Below, one piece after another: positions 37,155 to 45,219 of a stretch of 45,219 nt of DNA. Numbering within the stretch: position 1 is the first letter of the stretch; each line of letters begins with the position of its first letter. Source of the DNA: Porticoccaceae bacterium (lineage in GTDB: Bacteria; Pseudomonadota; Gammaproteobacteria; Pseudomonadales; Porticoccaceae); the NCBI GenBank assembly GCA_017858135.1, contig JAFMBY010000009.1, forward strand, positions 1-45,219. Reading direction: 5' to 3'. Below the pieces are notes generated by a model. That model was not told the DNA's origin. It worked only from the letters and a program-made list of their open reading frames with translations, and did no database searches. The translations under genes were made by a program, and so were the position numbers.

Positions 37155-40100
37155 TCAGTCTGCAAACGTCCGCGCATTGCGGAAAATACGCATCCACGCG
37201 CCATCTTCACCCCAGTCATCCGGGTGCCAAGAATTCTGCACTGTGCGGTAAACGCGCTCCGGATGCGGCATCATCAGCGTCGCACGACCATCACTACTGG
37301 AAACACCGGTAATGCCATCCGGCGAACCATTTGGATTGGCTGGGTAGCTCGCCGCTACTTCAGCTTGATTATTGAGGAACCGCATCGCCACCTGATCGCT
37401 CGCCAGCAATCGATCCATCGCCTTTTGTGACGAAAACTCGGCGCGACCCTCACCATGAGAAATGGCGATCGGCATATAGGAGCCTGCCATACCCTGCAAG
37501 AAGATCGACGGCGACTCCTCGACCCGAACCAGCGAGAAACGCGCCTCAAACTGCTCCGAGAGATTGCGCACAAAGCGCGGCCACAACTCGGCGCCAGGAA
37601 TCAATGTCTTGAGGTTACTGAGCATCTGGCAACCATTACAAACGCCGAGACTAAAGCTGTCAGACCGGTGGAAGAATGTCTGAAACTGATCGCGGATCTG
37701 TTCATTAAACAGCACCGTTTTAGCCCAGCCTTCGCCAGCGCCAAGCACATCACCATAGGAGAAACCACCACAGGCAATCACACCAGCGAAGTCACTCAGC
37801 ACACGGCGCCCGGCAAGCAGGTCACTCATATGCACATCGACCGCATCAAAACCGGCGCGGGTAAATGCGGCGGCCATTTCGAGGTGACTGTTAACACCCT
37901 GTTCACGCAGTATGGCGACCGACGGCCTGACCCCAGACTGGATATAAGGCGCAGCAATATCGTCGTCGCGATCGTAAGTAAGGTGCACGGATAGGCCTGG
38001 ATCATCCTGCTCGTCTGCACTAAATTCCTCCCAGGCACAGTCGGCATTGTCGCGCAGCGCGGCCATACGGTAAGAGGTTTCGCTCCAGGTACGCTGCAGA
38101 TCAACCCGTGGTCGATTAAACAGAGGACGTTTTTTATTGATGATCTCAACGCTCTGATGATTATTCAAACCACCGAGCAGATGGACGTCAACGCCAGCGT
38201 CGCTAAACCGCTCAGCAACGCCATTGGCATGCTCTGCCGACACCTGAATAACGGCGCCAAGTTCTTCATTGAACAGCGCAGCAATTGGATCTTGACCCAA
38301 GGTAAAGACATCCACCGAGATGCCCACGCGCCCGGCAAATGACATTTCAACCAAAGTTGCCAGTAGGCCGCCGTCGGAGCGATCGTGGTAAGCAAGAATT
38401 TCTCCCTGCTCAAGGGAAATCTGCATAGCGTCAAAAAAACCTTTCAGCAGCGCAGGATTATCTAAGTCCGGCGCGGTATCGCCCATTTGTTTATTGACTT
38501 GCGCCAGAATCGAGCCGCCCATGCGCATGGCACCGGCACCCAGATCAAGCAGCAACAGCTGAGTCTCGCCACAGTCAGTGCGCAACTCTGGGGTCACCGT
38601 TTTGCGCACATCGAGCACTGGGGAGAAGGCAGTGATGATCAGCGACATCGGCGACGTCACCGACTTGTCTTCACCCTCTTCAGTCCAGGTGGTGCGCATG
38701 GACATAGAGTCCTTGCCGACCGGAATGGTGATGCCCAGTGCAGGACATAGCTCCATGCCCACCGCCTGTACCGTGCGATAAAGCTTTTCGTCTTCTCCCG
38801 GGTGACCAGCCGCACTCATCCAGTTGGCTGACAGTTTGATATCTTTGATATCGCCAATGCGCGCGGCGGCGATATTGGTGATGGCTTCACCAATCGCCAT
38901 GCGTCCTGACGCCGGCGCATTAATCAGCGCCAACGGGGTGCGCTCTCCCATCGCCATCGCTTCACCGGCAGTACTGTCGTAGGTGACGGTGGTCACCGCG
39001 CAGTCTGCTACGGGAATCTGCCAGGGGCCAACCATCTGGTCGCGTGCAACCATGCCGCCAACACTGCGATCGCCGATGGTAATTAGGTATTTTTTACTCG
39101 CCACGGTCGGGTGACGCAGCACCTGAAAGACCGCATCATCAATATTCAGCTTGGCCGTCGCAAACGGTTTGCACTGGGCTTGCTGACGCTCTGCAATGCG
39201 GTGCATCTTGGGCGCCTTGCCAAACAACACAGACATCGGCAAATCGACGGGATCATTTTTGAAATAACTGTCACTGACAGTAATGGTTTTATCTTCGATG
39301 GCTTCGCCGACCACGGCTACAGGGCAGCGTTCACGGTGACAAATTTCCAGAAAACGGGTCAGATCGCGAGGCTGGATGGCCAGCACATAGCGCTCCTGTG
39401 CTTCGTTGCACCAGATTTCCACCGGCGCCATGCCCGGCTCATCGTTGGGCACCTTGCGCAACTGAAAATGACCACCAGTACCGCCGTCTTTGACCAGCTC
39501 GGGCAATGCATTGGAGAGCCCGCCGGCACCGACATCGTGAATAAAGGCGATCGGGTTGTTGTCGCCCTGCTGCCAGCACTGATCAATCACTTCCTGACAG
39601 CGCCGCTCGATCTCCGGATTTTGTCGCTGCACCGAGGCAAAATCGAGATCGGCTGAACTGGAACCCGTGGCCATGGATGACGCCGCACCGCCGCCGAGAC
39701 CAATCAACATAGCCGGACCACCCAGCACGACTAATTGAGCGCCAGGCTCAAACTCGGGTTTGTCGATATGCTCTGCGCGAATATTGCCATAACCGCCGGC
39801 GATCATAATCGGCTTATGGTAGCCGCGACGCTGGTTGTCGAAGTCCACTTCAAAGGTACGCAGGTAACCGCAGATATTGGGGCGACCAAATTCGTTATTA
39901 AACGCGGCACCACCGATTGGGCCCTCGAGCATAATATCGAGTGCGGAGACAATCCGCTCCGGCTTGCCATAATCCTCTTCCCAGGATTGCTTGTAGTTGG
40001 GAATATTGAGATTAGAGACGGTAAAGCCCACCAGACCCACTTTTGGTTTCGAGCCTCGTCCGACTGCGCCCTCATCGCGGATCTCGCCACCAGAACCAGT

Positions 40101-41027
40101 ACCGGCCCCGGAATAGGGGGAGATAGCGGTTGGATGATTATGGGTTTCAACCTTCATCAACAGGTGCACCGGCTCCTGGCTGTAACCATAGAGCTTGGTC
40201 GCCGGATCCGGGTAGAAACGCCCACCGTCGCTGCCAGCAACCACGGCGGCGTTATCCGAATAGGCGGAGAGCACGTTTTCACCATTGACCTTGTAGGTGT
40301 TGCGAATCATGCCAAACAGGGAGTGCTCTTGCTCTTCACCATCGAGGGTCCAACTGGCATTAAAAATCTTGTGTCGGCAGTGTTCTGAGTTGGCCTGGGC
40401 AAACATCATTAACTCGACATCGGTAGGGTTGCGTTTGAGACCATTAAAGCTGTCGACCAGATAGTCTATTTCATCCTCAGCGAGCGCCAGACCGAGTTCT
40501 AAATTAGCTTTGCGCAGCGCGTCAACACCGCCACCCAGAGTATCGACACTGGTGACAGGCGCTGGCTCGTGGTGAGCGAACAATATCTCAGCCTGGTGTA
40601 GATCATCGAGCACAGTCTCTACCATGCGATCGTGCAACTCTGCACCGAGCTCCGCCAACTGCTGGTCACTGAGATTGTCTTCGGCGTGAACATAGTAAGC
40701 CGTGCCGCGCTCGACTCGGATTATCTGCTGCAGTCCGCAGTTGTGCGCAATATCGGTTGCCTTGCTCGACCACGGCGAAATAGTCCCAGGTCTTGGCACC
40801 ACCAAAATCAACTGCCCTTTGGTGGCAGTCTTATCCTCGCGCGGGCCGTAGGTGAGCAGCGCATTAAGCGTCTCCAGCGCATCGGCAGTCAACGCGCCAT
40901 TGATGTCTGCGAAGTGAACATATTCCGCATATACTGATACCGTGGATGGCACAATATTTTGCAGGAGTGAAAGAAGCTTTTTACGTCGAAACGCAGACAG
41001 AGAAGGTGCGCCGTTGAGGATCATCAT
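37155..41027 (-). CDS. purL: Phosphoribosylformylglycinamidine synthase PurL (large type)
   Basis: The 1290-aa enzyme converts FGAR to FGAM with glutamine and ATP in de novo purine synthesis. The single-chain form is seen, with an N-terminal PurS-like domain, a linker, two AIRS-type ATP-binding halves ([24 protein letters not shown] early on; [13 protein letters not shown] later) and a C-terminal glutaminase domain with C1130 (GVCNGCQM), H1191 and E1193 (HGEGRAEF). Length matches E. coli PurL (1295 aa). ATG 41027 or the next codon (MM) may start it. It is divergent from mltF, as in E. coli (purL-mltF-tadA). No perfect PurR box is visible upstream. Confidence 0.98.
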   Translation of the reverse strand: MMILNGAPSLSAFRRKKLLSLLQNIVPSTVSVYAEYVHFADINGALTADALETLNALLTYGPREDKTATKGQLILVVPRPGTISPWSSKATDIAHNCGLQQIIRVERGTAYYVHAEDNLSDQQLAELGAELHDRMVETVLDDLHQAEILFAHHEPAPVTSVDTLGGGVDALRKANLELGLALAEDEIDYLVDSFNGLKRNPTDVELMMFAQANSEHCRHKIFNASWTLDGEEQEHSLFGMIRNTYKVNGENVLSAYSDNAAVVAGSDGGRFYPDPATKLYGYSQEPVHLLMKVETHNHPTAISPYSGAGTGSGGEIRDEGAVGRGSKPKVGLVGFTVSNLNIPNYKQSWEEDYGKPERIVSALDIMLEGPIGGAAFNNEFGRPNICGYLRTFEVDFDNQRRGYHKPIMIAGGYGNIRAEHIDKPEFEPGAQLVVLGGPAMLIGLGGGAASSMATGSSSADLDFASVQRQNPEIERRCQEVIDQCWQQGDNNPIAFIHDVGAGGLSNALPELVKDGGTGGHFQLRKVPNDEPGMAPVEIWCNEAQERYVLAIQPRDLTRFLEICHRERCPVAVVGEAIEDKTITVSDSYFKNDPVDLPMSVLFGKAPKMHRIAERQQAQCKPFATAKLNIDDAVFQVLRHPTVASKKYLITIGDRSVGGMVARDQMVGPWQIPVADCAVTTVTYDSTAGEAMAMGERTPLALINAPASGRMAIGEAITNIAAARIGDIKDIKLSANWMSAAGHPGEDEKLYRTVQAVGMELCPALGITIPVGKDSMSMRTTWTEEGEDKSVTSPMSLIITAFSPVLDVRKTVTPELRTDCGETQLLLLDLGAGAMRMGGSILAQVNKQMGDTAPDLDNPALLKGFFDAMQISLEQGEILAYHDRSDGGLLATLVEMSFAGRVGISVDVFTLGQDPIAALFNEELGAVIQVSAEHANGVAERFSDAGVDVHLLGGLNNHQSVEIINKKRPLFNRPRVDLQRTWSETSYRMAALRDNADCAWEEFSADEQDDPGLSVHLTYDRDDDIAAPYIQSGVRPSVAILREQGVNSHLEMAAAFTRAGFDAVDVHMSDLLAGRRVLSDFAGVIACGGFSYGDVLGAGEGWAKTVLFNEQIRDQFQTFFHRSDSFSLGVCNGCQMLSNLKTLIPGAELWPRFVRNLSEQFEARFSLVRVEESPSIFLQGMAGSYMPIAISHGEGRAEFSSQKAMDRLLASDQVAMRFLNNQAEVAASYPANPNGSPDGITGVSSSDGRATLMMPHPERVYRTVQNSWHPDDWGEDGAWMRIFRNARTFAD

Positions 41028-41205
41028 AGAGACAGTGCTCGCAAAACGTTCAATTTAGAGAGCGCGCTATTCTAGCTGAAAAATCTGTCGGTAGGCAGAT
41101 TGAATTGAGGAAACCTTAAACAAATCGTTGCGCGGGAGACATGGGCAGAAAAATGACTCTAAATGCCTTAAACTCGACAATCATTGGCGCTCAGGTGAGG
41201 GGACT

Positions 41206-42657
41206 TTGAACAGATTTTCTAACCGGGTTGGACGCACGGCCAAGCGCATTATTCTGGCGTTTGTGGCCGCCCTGTTTCTGTTCTATTTTACCAGCGCTGC
41301 GCGCATAAACGACCTCGAAAAAATTCAACAACGCGGCATATTACAGGTGCTGACTGTCGATGGTCCTACCACCTATTATGAAGACGGCAAAGGCAAAAGT
41401 GGCTTTGAGTACCTGCTCGCCAAAGCCTTTGCCGATAGTCTCGGCGTCGAATTAGTCATGCTGTCAAAACCGACCTTGCGAACAATGCTGCTCTCGGTGG
41501 GCGGCCCCAATGGTGACTTCGCCGCAGGCAATATCACTGTGACGGCAAGCCGCAGCGAGCAGCTCAACTTTACCGTCCCCTACATGCAAGTGACCCAACA
41601 TCTAGTTTACCGGCGTGGCTCTACTCGCCCACGAGCACTCAATGAGCTGGATGGCGACCTACTGGTGGTAAAGGGCTCTTCACACAGCGAGCAACTCAAC
41701 TACTGGGCCGAACAGTATCCTCAGTTAAGCTGGCGCGAGGAGGATAATGCCGAGATGAGCGAGCTGTTGCGCATGGTGCACGATAAGGAAATTGACTACA
41801 CCGTTGTCGACTCGCTGGCTTATCTGGTCAGTCGACATATCTATCCACAGGTGCGCCGCGCCATTGATATTTCAGAGCCTCAAGCGATCGCCTGGGCATT
41901 TCCCAGCCATGGTGACGGCACTGTGTTGGCGGCCGCCAACCAGTTCCTTCGCGATTACAATAACAGCGGTAAATTGACCGCGTTAAAAGATGAGCTACTG
42001 GCCCAGGCCGACAATTTCAGCGTTGCTGGCTCTCAGCGCTTTGGCGAGTTGGTGGCTAAAAGACTGCCGACCTATGAAGCTCTATTCAAAGATGTTGCGC
42101 GACAATTTGGCCTCGACTGGCATTTACTGGCTGCCGTCGCTTACCAAGAATCCCATTGGAATCCCAAAGCGCGATCACCTACCGGCGTGCGTGGATTGAT
42201 GATGCTGACATTAAACACCGCGCGGGAAATGGCGATTAAAAACCGTCTCGACCCACTGCAAAGCCTGATGGGAGGAGCTGCCTATCTTAGCAAGCTGCGC
42301 GCGCGCCTTCCGCAGCAGATCAATGAACCAGACAGAACGCTGTTTGCTCTGGCAGCTTACAATGTCGGCTTCGGCCATTTAGAGGATGCGCGCATTCTAA
42401 CTCAGCGCAATGGACAGGATCCGAACCTGTGGGAGCATGTTCGACAACAGCTGCCAAAATTAAGCAATAAGCAATATTATCTAACCCTCAAATATGGTTT
42501 CGCACGCGGCAGCGAGCCGGTCATCTATGTGGATAATATTCAGTACTACAGACGTTATCTGGAACTTCACGATCTATCTCAGCAGCGTGAACTGCAAAGC
42601 GCGGAAGACCTTCCCAGCCAAAATGAATGGCAAGACGCAACCCCTCCATCACTCTAA
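41206..42657 (+). CDS. mltF: Membrane-bound lytic murein transglycosylase F
   Basis: The protein cleaves glycan strands to 1,6-anhydro-muropeptides, which AmpG and AmpD recycle. After a membrane-targeting helix (IILAFVAALFLFYF) there is a periplasmic solute-binding-like domain (about 35-270) and a C-terminal SLT domain with the catalytic Glu of AYQESHWNPKARS (about E315) and GVRGLMMLTLNTA. I start at TTG 41206 (483 aa), preceded by GGTGAGGGG; the ORF track start (TTG 41128) adds 26 residues with no family similarity. No lipobox Cys follows the helix, so it is probably a signal anchor or cleaved signal. Its stop overlaps that of convergent tadA. Confidence 0.94.
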   Translation: MNRFSNRVGRTAKRIILAFVAALFLFYFTSAARINDLEKIQQRGILQVLTVDGPTTYYEDGKGKSGFEYLLAKAFADSLGVELVMLSKPTLRTMLLSVGGPNGDFAAGNITVTASRSEQLNFTVPYMQVTQHLVYRRGSTRPRALNELDGDLLVVKGSSHSEQLNYWAEQYPQLSWREEDNAEMSELLRMVHDKEIDYTVVDSLAYLVSRHIYPQVRRAIDISEPQAIAWAFPSHGDGTVLAAANQFLRDYNNSGKLTALKDELLAQADNFSVAGSQRFGELVAKRLPTYEALFKDVARQFGLDWHLLAAVAYQESHWNPKARSPTGVRGLMMLTLNTAREMAIKNRLDPLQSLMGGAAYLSKLRARLPQQINEPDRTLFALAAYNVGFGHLEDARILTQRNGQDPNLWEHVRQQLPKLSNKQYYLTLKYGFARGSEPVIYVDNIQYYRRYLELHDLSQQRELQSAEDLPSQNEWQDATPPSL

Positions 42658-43118
42658 CACTTTTCTTTTGCTCGCTTGGCACGAAAGAAGCGGCTAATAA
42701 TCGCTCCGCACTCCTCCGCCAAGACGCCGCCTTGCCAGTCTATGGAATGATTGTAATGCGATTCATCCATCAGTCGTAGCTGGCTTTCCAGCGCACCGGC
42801 GCGCGGTTCTTTAGCGCCAAACACAATCTTGTCAATTCTAGCGTGCACCATCGCCCCGACGCACATCGTGCAGGGCTCAATAGTGACGTAGAGATCACAG
42901 CCACTCAGACGATAATTGCCCAACCGTTGCGCTGCGCTGCGCATGGCGATAATTTCTGCATGACCTGTGGGGTCACAGCTACTGATCGGCTGGTTGTAAC
43001 CCTCACCAATCACCGCACCGTCTTTAACCACCAAGGCGCCAACCGGCACCTCTCCAACCGCCGCAGCTTGCTCGGCAAGCGCGAATGCACGGCGCATAAA
43101 CTCTTCATCTAAAGACAC
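42654..43118 (-). CDS. tadA: tRNA(adenine34) deaminase TadA
   Basis: The 154-aa zinc deaminase converts A34 to inosine in tRNA-Arg(ACG), allowing wobble decoding of CGN codons. The active site is complete: H53-A-E55 (TGHAEIIAMR) and C83/C86 (PCTMCVGAM), with the tRNA-binding N-terminal segment EEFMRRAFALAEQAA. Length is that of E. coli TadA (167 aa) minus a short extension. It overlaps the convergent mltF stop by 4 nt (CTAA), repeating the purL-mltF-tadA order of E. coli. Confidence 0.96.
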   Translation of the reverse strand: MSLDEEFMRRAFALAEQAAAVGEVPVGALVVKDGAVIGEGYNQPISSCDPTGHAEIIAMRSAAQRLGNYRLSGCDLYVTIEPCTMCVGAMVHARIDKIVFGAKEPRAGALESQLRLMDESHYNHSIDWQGGVLAEECGAIISRFFRAKRAKEKC

Positions 43119-43235
43119 ATCATCACCTTTGCCTGAAACTGACTATTTACCCAAGCACTAATCGCGTAAACTCGCGATCATTAACGCTGCAGTTAAGTGT
43201 ACGTACTTGAAATAGACGGACCAAAAATAATCTCA

Positions 43236-44309
43236 ATGCCCAAGTCCATACCCACGTCCGAGAGCGGTTCCAATTCAACGTTCAAGTCGACAGCCGACCT
43301 CTCACTGTGTTCTCCGCAACCGATCAGCATTACGCCTGATTGGAAGCTGCAATTAAGTCAGGCGGTCAGCTCCATCGATGAATTACTGGCATGCGTCAAT
43401 CTTAGCACCAAGCAACTCAGCATCAGTCAGCAGGCATCAAACGAGTTTGCCCTGAAAGTACCGAAGCCCTTTATCGCGCGCATGCAACCCGGTGACCCCA
43501 AAGATCCGCTGCTACTTCAGGTGCTGCCAGTTGTCGCAGAAACGCTCGCGGCCGATGGCTACAACCACGACCCCCTCGAAGAGAGCCATCACAACCCGAT
43601 TGCCGGCATTGTACATAAATATGCTAATCGACTGCTGCTGGTGATTAGCCCTGCCTGCGCCATTAACTGTCGCTACTGTTTTCGTCGCCACTTCCCCTAC
43701 GATGAAAACCGTCAAAGCAGAGCGCAGTGGCAGAGTGCACTGGACTATATTCGCGCCGATAACAATATTAATGAAGTAATCTATAGCGGCGGCGATCCCC
43801 TCGCTGCCAACGATAACTTTCTCGCTTGGCTGACACAACAAATTGCCGATATAGCCCATGTTAAACGACTGCGCATTCACACCAGGCTGCCGGTGGTGAT
43901 TCCTGCACGAGTCGATCAGGCACTATTAAACTGGGCCACGGCAACAAGGCTAAAAGTGATTGTTGTGCTACATATTAACCACGCCAATGAAATTGATGCA
44001 GAGGTGGTGACCGCGATTGAGAAATTATTAGATGCTGGCATACAGGTGTTAAATCAATCCGTGCTACTGCAAGGCGTCAACGATAGTGCAACGACACTGG
44101 CGGAACTAAGCGAAGCACTGTTTGACTGCGGCGTAATGCCTTATTACCTTCACCTCTGCGACCCAGTTGCCGGGGCACAGCACTTTGATCTCGACGAGGC
44201 AGTCGCACGGCAAATCTACACACAATTACAGGCCCTGCTGCCGGGCTTTCTGCTACCCAAGTTGGTGCGCGAAATTCCCGGCAGCAGATCAAAAACAATT
44301 ATTACCTAG
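43236..44309 (+). CDS. epmB: EF-P lysine 2,3-aminomutase EpmB (radical SAM)
   Basis: EpmB makes (R)-beta-lysine, which EpmA attaches to a conserved Lys of elongation factor P to help ribosomes pass polyproline. The radical SAM cluster CAINCRYCFRRHFPY is intact (C154, C158, C161 in ORF-track numbering), followed by YSGGDPLA, RIHTRLPVVIPARV, VVLHINHANEI and the PLP-binding Lys in LLPKLVREI. It is closely similar in order and length to E. coli YjeK/EpmB (342 aa). I prefer ATG 43236 (357 aa) over the GTG at 43197 because the first 13 residues match nothing, but this is uncertain. Neither efp nor epmA lies in the window. Confidence 0.93.
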   Translation: MPKSIPTSESGSNSTFKSTADLSLCSPQPISITPDWKLQLSQAVSSIDELLACVNLSTKQLSISQQASNEFALKVPKPFIARMQPGDPKDPLLLQVLPVVAETLAADGYNHDPLEESHHNPIAGIVHKYANRLLLVISPACAINCRYCFRRHFPYDENRQSRAQWQSALDYIRADNNINEVIYSGGDPLAANDNFLAWLTQQIADIAHVKRLRIHTRLPVVIPARVDQALLNWATATRLKVIVVLHINHANEIDAEVVTAIEKLLDAGIQVLNQSVLLQGVNDSATTLAELSEALFDCGVMPYYLHLCDPVAGAQHFDLDEAVARQIYTQLQALLPGFLLPKLVREIPGSRSKTIIT

Positions 44310-44366
44310 TCAATACGCAGACTAAAGGTAACGAAACGGACAGTAAGTTAACTCGATTTTTGTCTC

Positions 44367-44747
44367 TTACAGTCGGCAGAGTGCGCAGATCTTGTTTCCC
44401 GCAGGATCACGCAGATACGCCAGATACATGTCGCCCATATCACCGCCGCTGCGGATTCCAGGCGCATCTTCACAGTCAGTGCCGCCATTCGCTAAACCGG
44501 CCGCATGCCAAGCATCGCCCTGCTCTGGACCCGTGACATTAAACCCGATGGTACTACCATTGCCGTGCCCAGCCGGCTGCCCATCAATCGGTACACTGAG
44601 GGCAAAAATACCGCTCTCACTCATATAAAAGCAGCGACCCTTGGGGTCGATAGTTCCGGGGGCATAGCCCAACGTACCTAAAATGGCATCGTAAAACGTC
44701 TTTGACTCGTCGATATTGTTAGCGCCGAGCATAATATGGCTGAACAT
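44367..44747 (-). CDS. VOC-family (glyoxalase-like) protein
   Basis: The 126-aa protein has the vicinal-oxygen-chelate fold pattern, beginning FSHIMLGANNIDESKTFYDAILGTLGY and ending YLAYLRDPAGNKICALC. It would form one beta-alpha-beta-beta-beta pair module and its paired half, with metal ligands probably including H4 and the Glu/Asp of the second half. Members range from glyoxalases to fosfomycin- or bleomycin-resistance proteins; substrate cannot be assigned. The RBS AGAGGAAAT is 6-7 nt before the ATG. It is a single gene converging on epmB. Confidence 0.82.
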   Translation of the reverse strand: MFSHIMLGANNIDESKTFYDAILGTLGYAPGTIDPKGRCFYMSESGIFALSVPIDGQPAGHGNGSTIGFNVTGPEQGDAWHAAGLANGGTDCEDAPGIRSGGDMGDMYLAYLRDPAGNKICALCRL

Positions 44748-45136
44748 AGTTATTTCCTCTAAAGATCAAGATTGTATTTATCATAACAAGGCCTAGCTGC
44801 AACCCAAGGTTTGTTGGCAGGGTTGCAATCTGGTCTTGAAGTGATAAGAAAGCTCAACGATTATTGGTTGTTGAGGACGTTACGATACTAAATTTTATGT
44901 GCGCAGACACATCTATTTCTAATACGCCACACACTGCCAGAGTAAGAGATATTGAAACTTGAACAATAGTTTATGATGAACAGGCAATCCCCCATTAATA
45001 ACCAACGTTAATTTGTGGGGGGATTACCCAGTCTTTACAAGTCTTTTATCGGCCGGAAATGGTTAGAAAGGATGATTGCTAACCAAAGTGGGGCCCCAAT
45101 AACTCAGGACCTCAGAGGCTTGAATACGCTTTGATA
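44748..45136. other. Gene-free stretch with an imperfect inverted repeat
   Basis: No ORF with a plausible start, RBS and family resemblance is visible in this 389-bp stretch. It contains the upstream region of the VOC gene (with a TACAAT possible -10 on the minus strand) and an imperfect inverted repeat at 44983-45028. I see no tRNA, promoter of high quality or mobile element. Confidence 0.6.
44983..45028. repeat. Imperfect inverted repeat (GGCAATCCCCC / GGGGGATTACC)
   Basis: Outer arms of 11 nt match with one mismatch, and inner TTAA pairs extend the stem around an ACCAACG-type loop. Following T-rich runs are weak (CTTTACAAGTCTTTT), so a terminator is possible for the plus strand but not clear. 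Confidence 0.45.
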
Positions 45137-45219
45137 TTAGGCTCTTTCGGCAGAATCAGCTAAAGTCTTATTTAACCAGCGTACTTGCACAATGATGCCA
45201 ACTACAAAGATCAGCAAAA
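45137..45219 (-). CDS. Possible 3' end of a membrane protein (cut by window edge)
   Basis: On the minus strand the last 83 nt read as the tail of an open frame ending in TAA: a hydrophobic segment (LLIFVVGIIVQV) followed by a charged cytosolic-type tail (RWLNKTLADSAERA). This pattern fits the last membrane helix of a transporter or other membrane protein. Only 26 residues are visible, so the family cannot be named and chance is possible. Confidence 0.35.
   Translation of the reverse strand, partial: LLIFVVGIIVQVRWLNKTLADSAERA

Noticed and set aside
39735-40388. 217-aa plus-strand ORF opposite purL
   Set aside because: It is antisense to the strongly conserved PurL ATP-binding region and has no independent signals.
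41041-41056. Possible PurR box upstream of purL (GCAAAACGTT)
   Set aside because: Half sites are out of register with the ANGCAANCGNTTNCNT consensus by one base, so it is not reported as an operator.

Overview
The window is a chromosomal core region of a gammaproteobacterium. Gene order and protein features fit a marine Pseudomonas-like or Cellvibrionales-type lineage; that placement is inference. Nearly all of it is housekeeping DNA: Lipid A and peptidoglycan synthesis, cell division, protein export, type IV pili and peptidoglycan recycling. I see no phage, insertion sequence, CRISPR array, toxin-antitoxin pair or other clear mobile DNA, and I did not find a convincing new biological system.

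Left part (1-13 kb). An alkyltransferase-like DNA repair protein is translationally coupled to an AmpG-type muropeptide permease. Convergent to it runs a DUF1631 gene-ampD-ampE operon. nadC diverges from that operon. Then come pilA (minus strand, with a very good sigma-54 promoter) and pilB-pilC-pilD (plus strand), followed by coaE-yacG. The order matches the E. coli arrangement mutT-yacG-(zapD)-coaE-hofC-hofB-ppdD-nadC-ampD-ampE, so it looks ancestral, but no zapD lies between coaE and yacG.

Centre (12.6-36.1 kb). A complete minus-strand division and cell wall (dcw) cluster reads mraZ-rsmH-ftsL-ftsI-murE-murF-mraY-murD-ftsW-murG-murC-ddl-ftsQ-ftsA-ftsZ-lpxC, then a LytM/M23 peptidase, secA, argJ and mutT. 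Many junctions from rsmH to ftsQ overlap by 1-11 nt (TAATG, ATGA), implying coupled translation. The start of the cluster has a probable promoter and a triple MraZ box.

Right part (36.3-45.2 kb). rnpB (RNase P RNA, minus strand) is followed by a small DUF5062-like gene and purL. mltF diverges from purL and converges on tadA. epmB (EF-P lysine aminomutase) follows without efp in view, then a small VOC-family gene, an apparently gene-free stretch, and possibly the 3' end of a membrane protein cut by the window edge.

The genes combine into two themes: making, remodelling and recycling murein during division (mur, fts, ddl, mltF, ampG, ampD, ampE), and type IV pilus assembly (pilABCD). The points most worth a second look are a Gln in place of Asn in the FtsI SxN motif, a 12-bp tandem repeat coding for the FtsQ tail, the pilA sigma-54 promoter region, and two unexplained inverted repeats.
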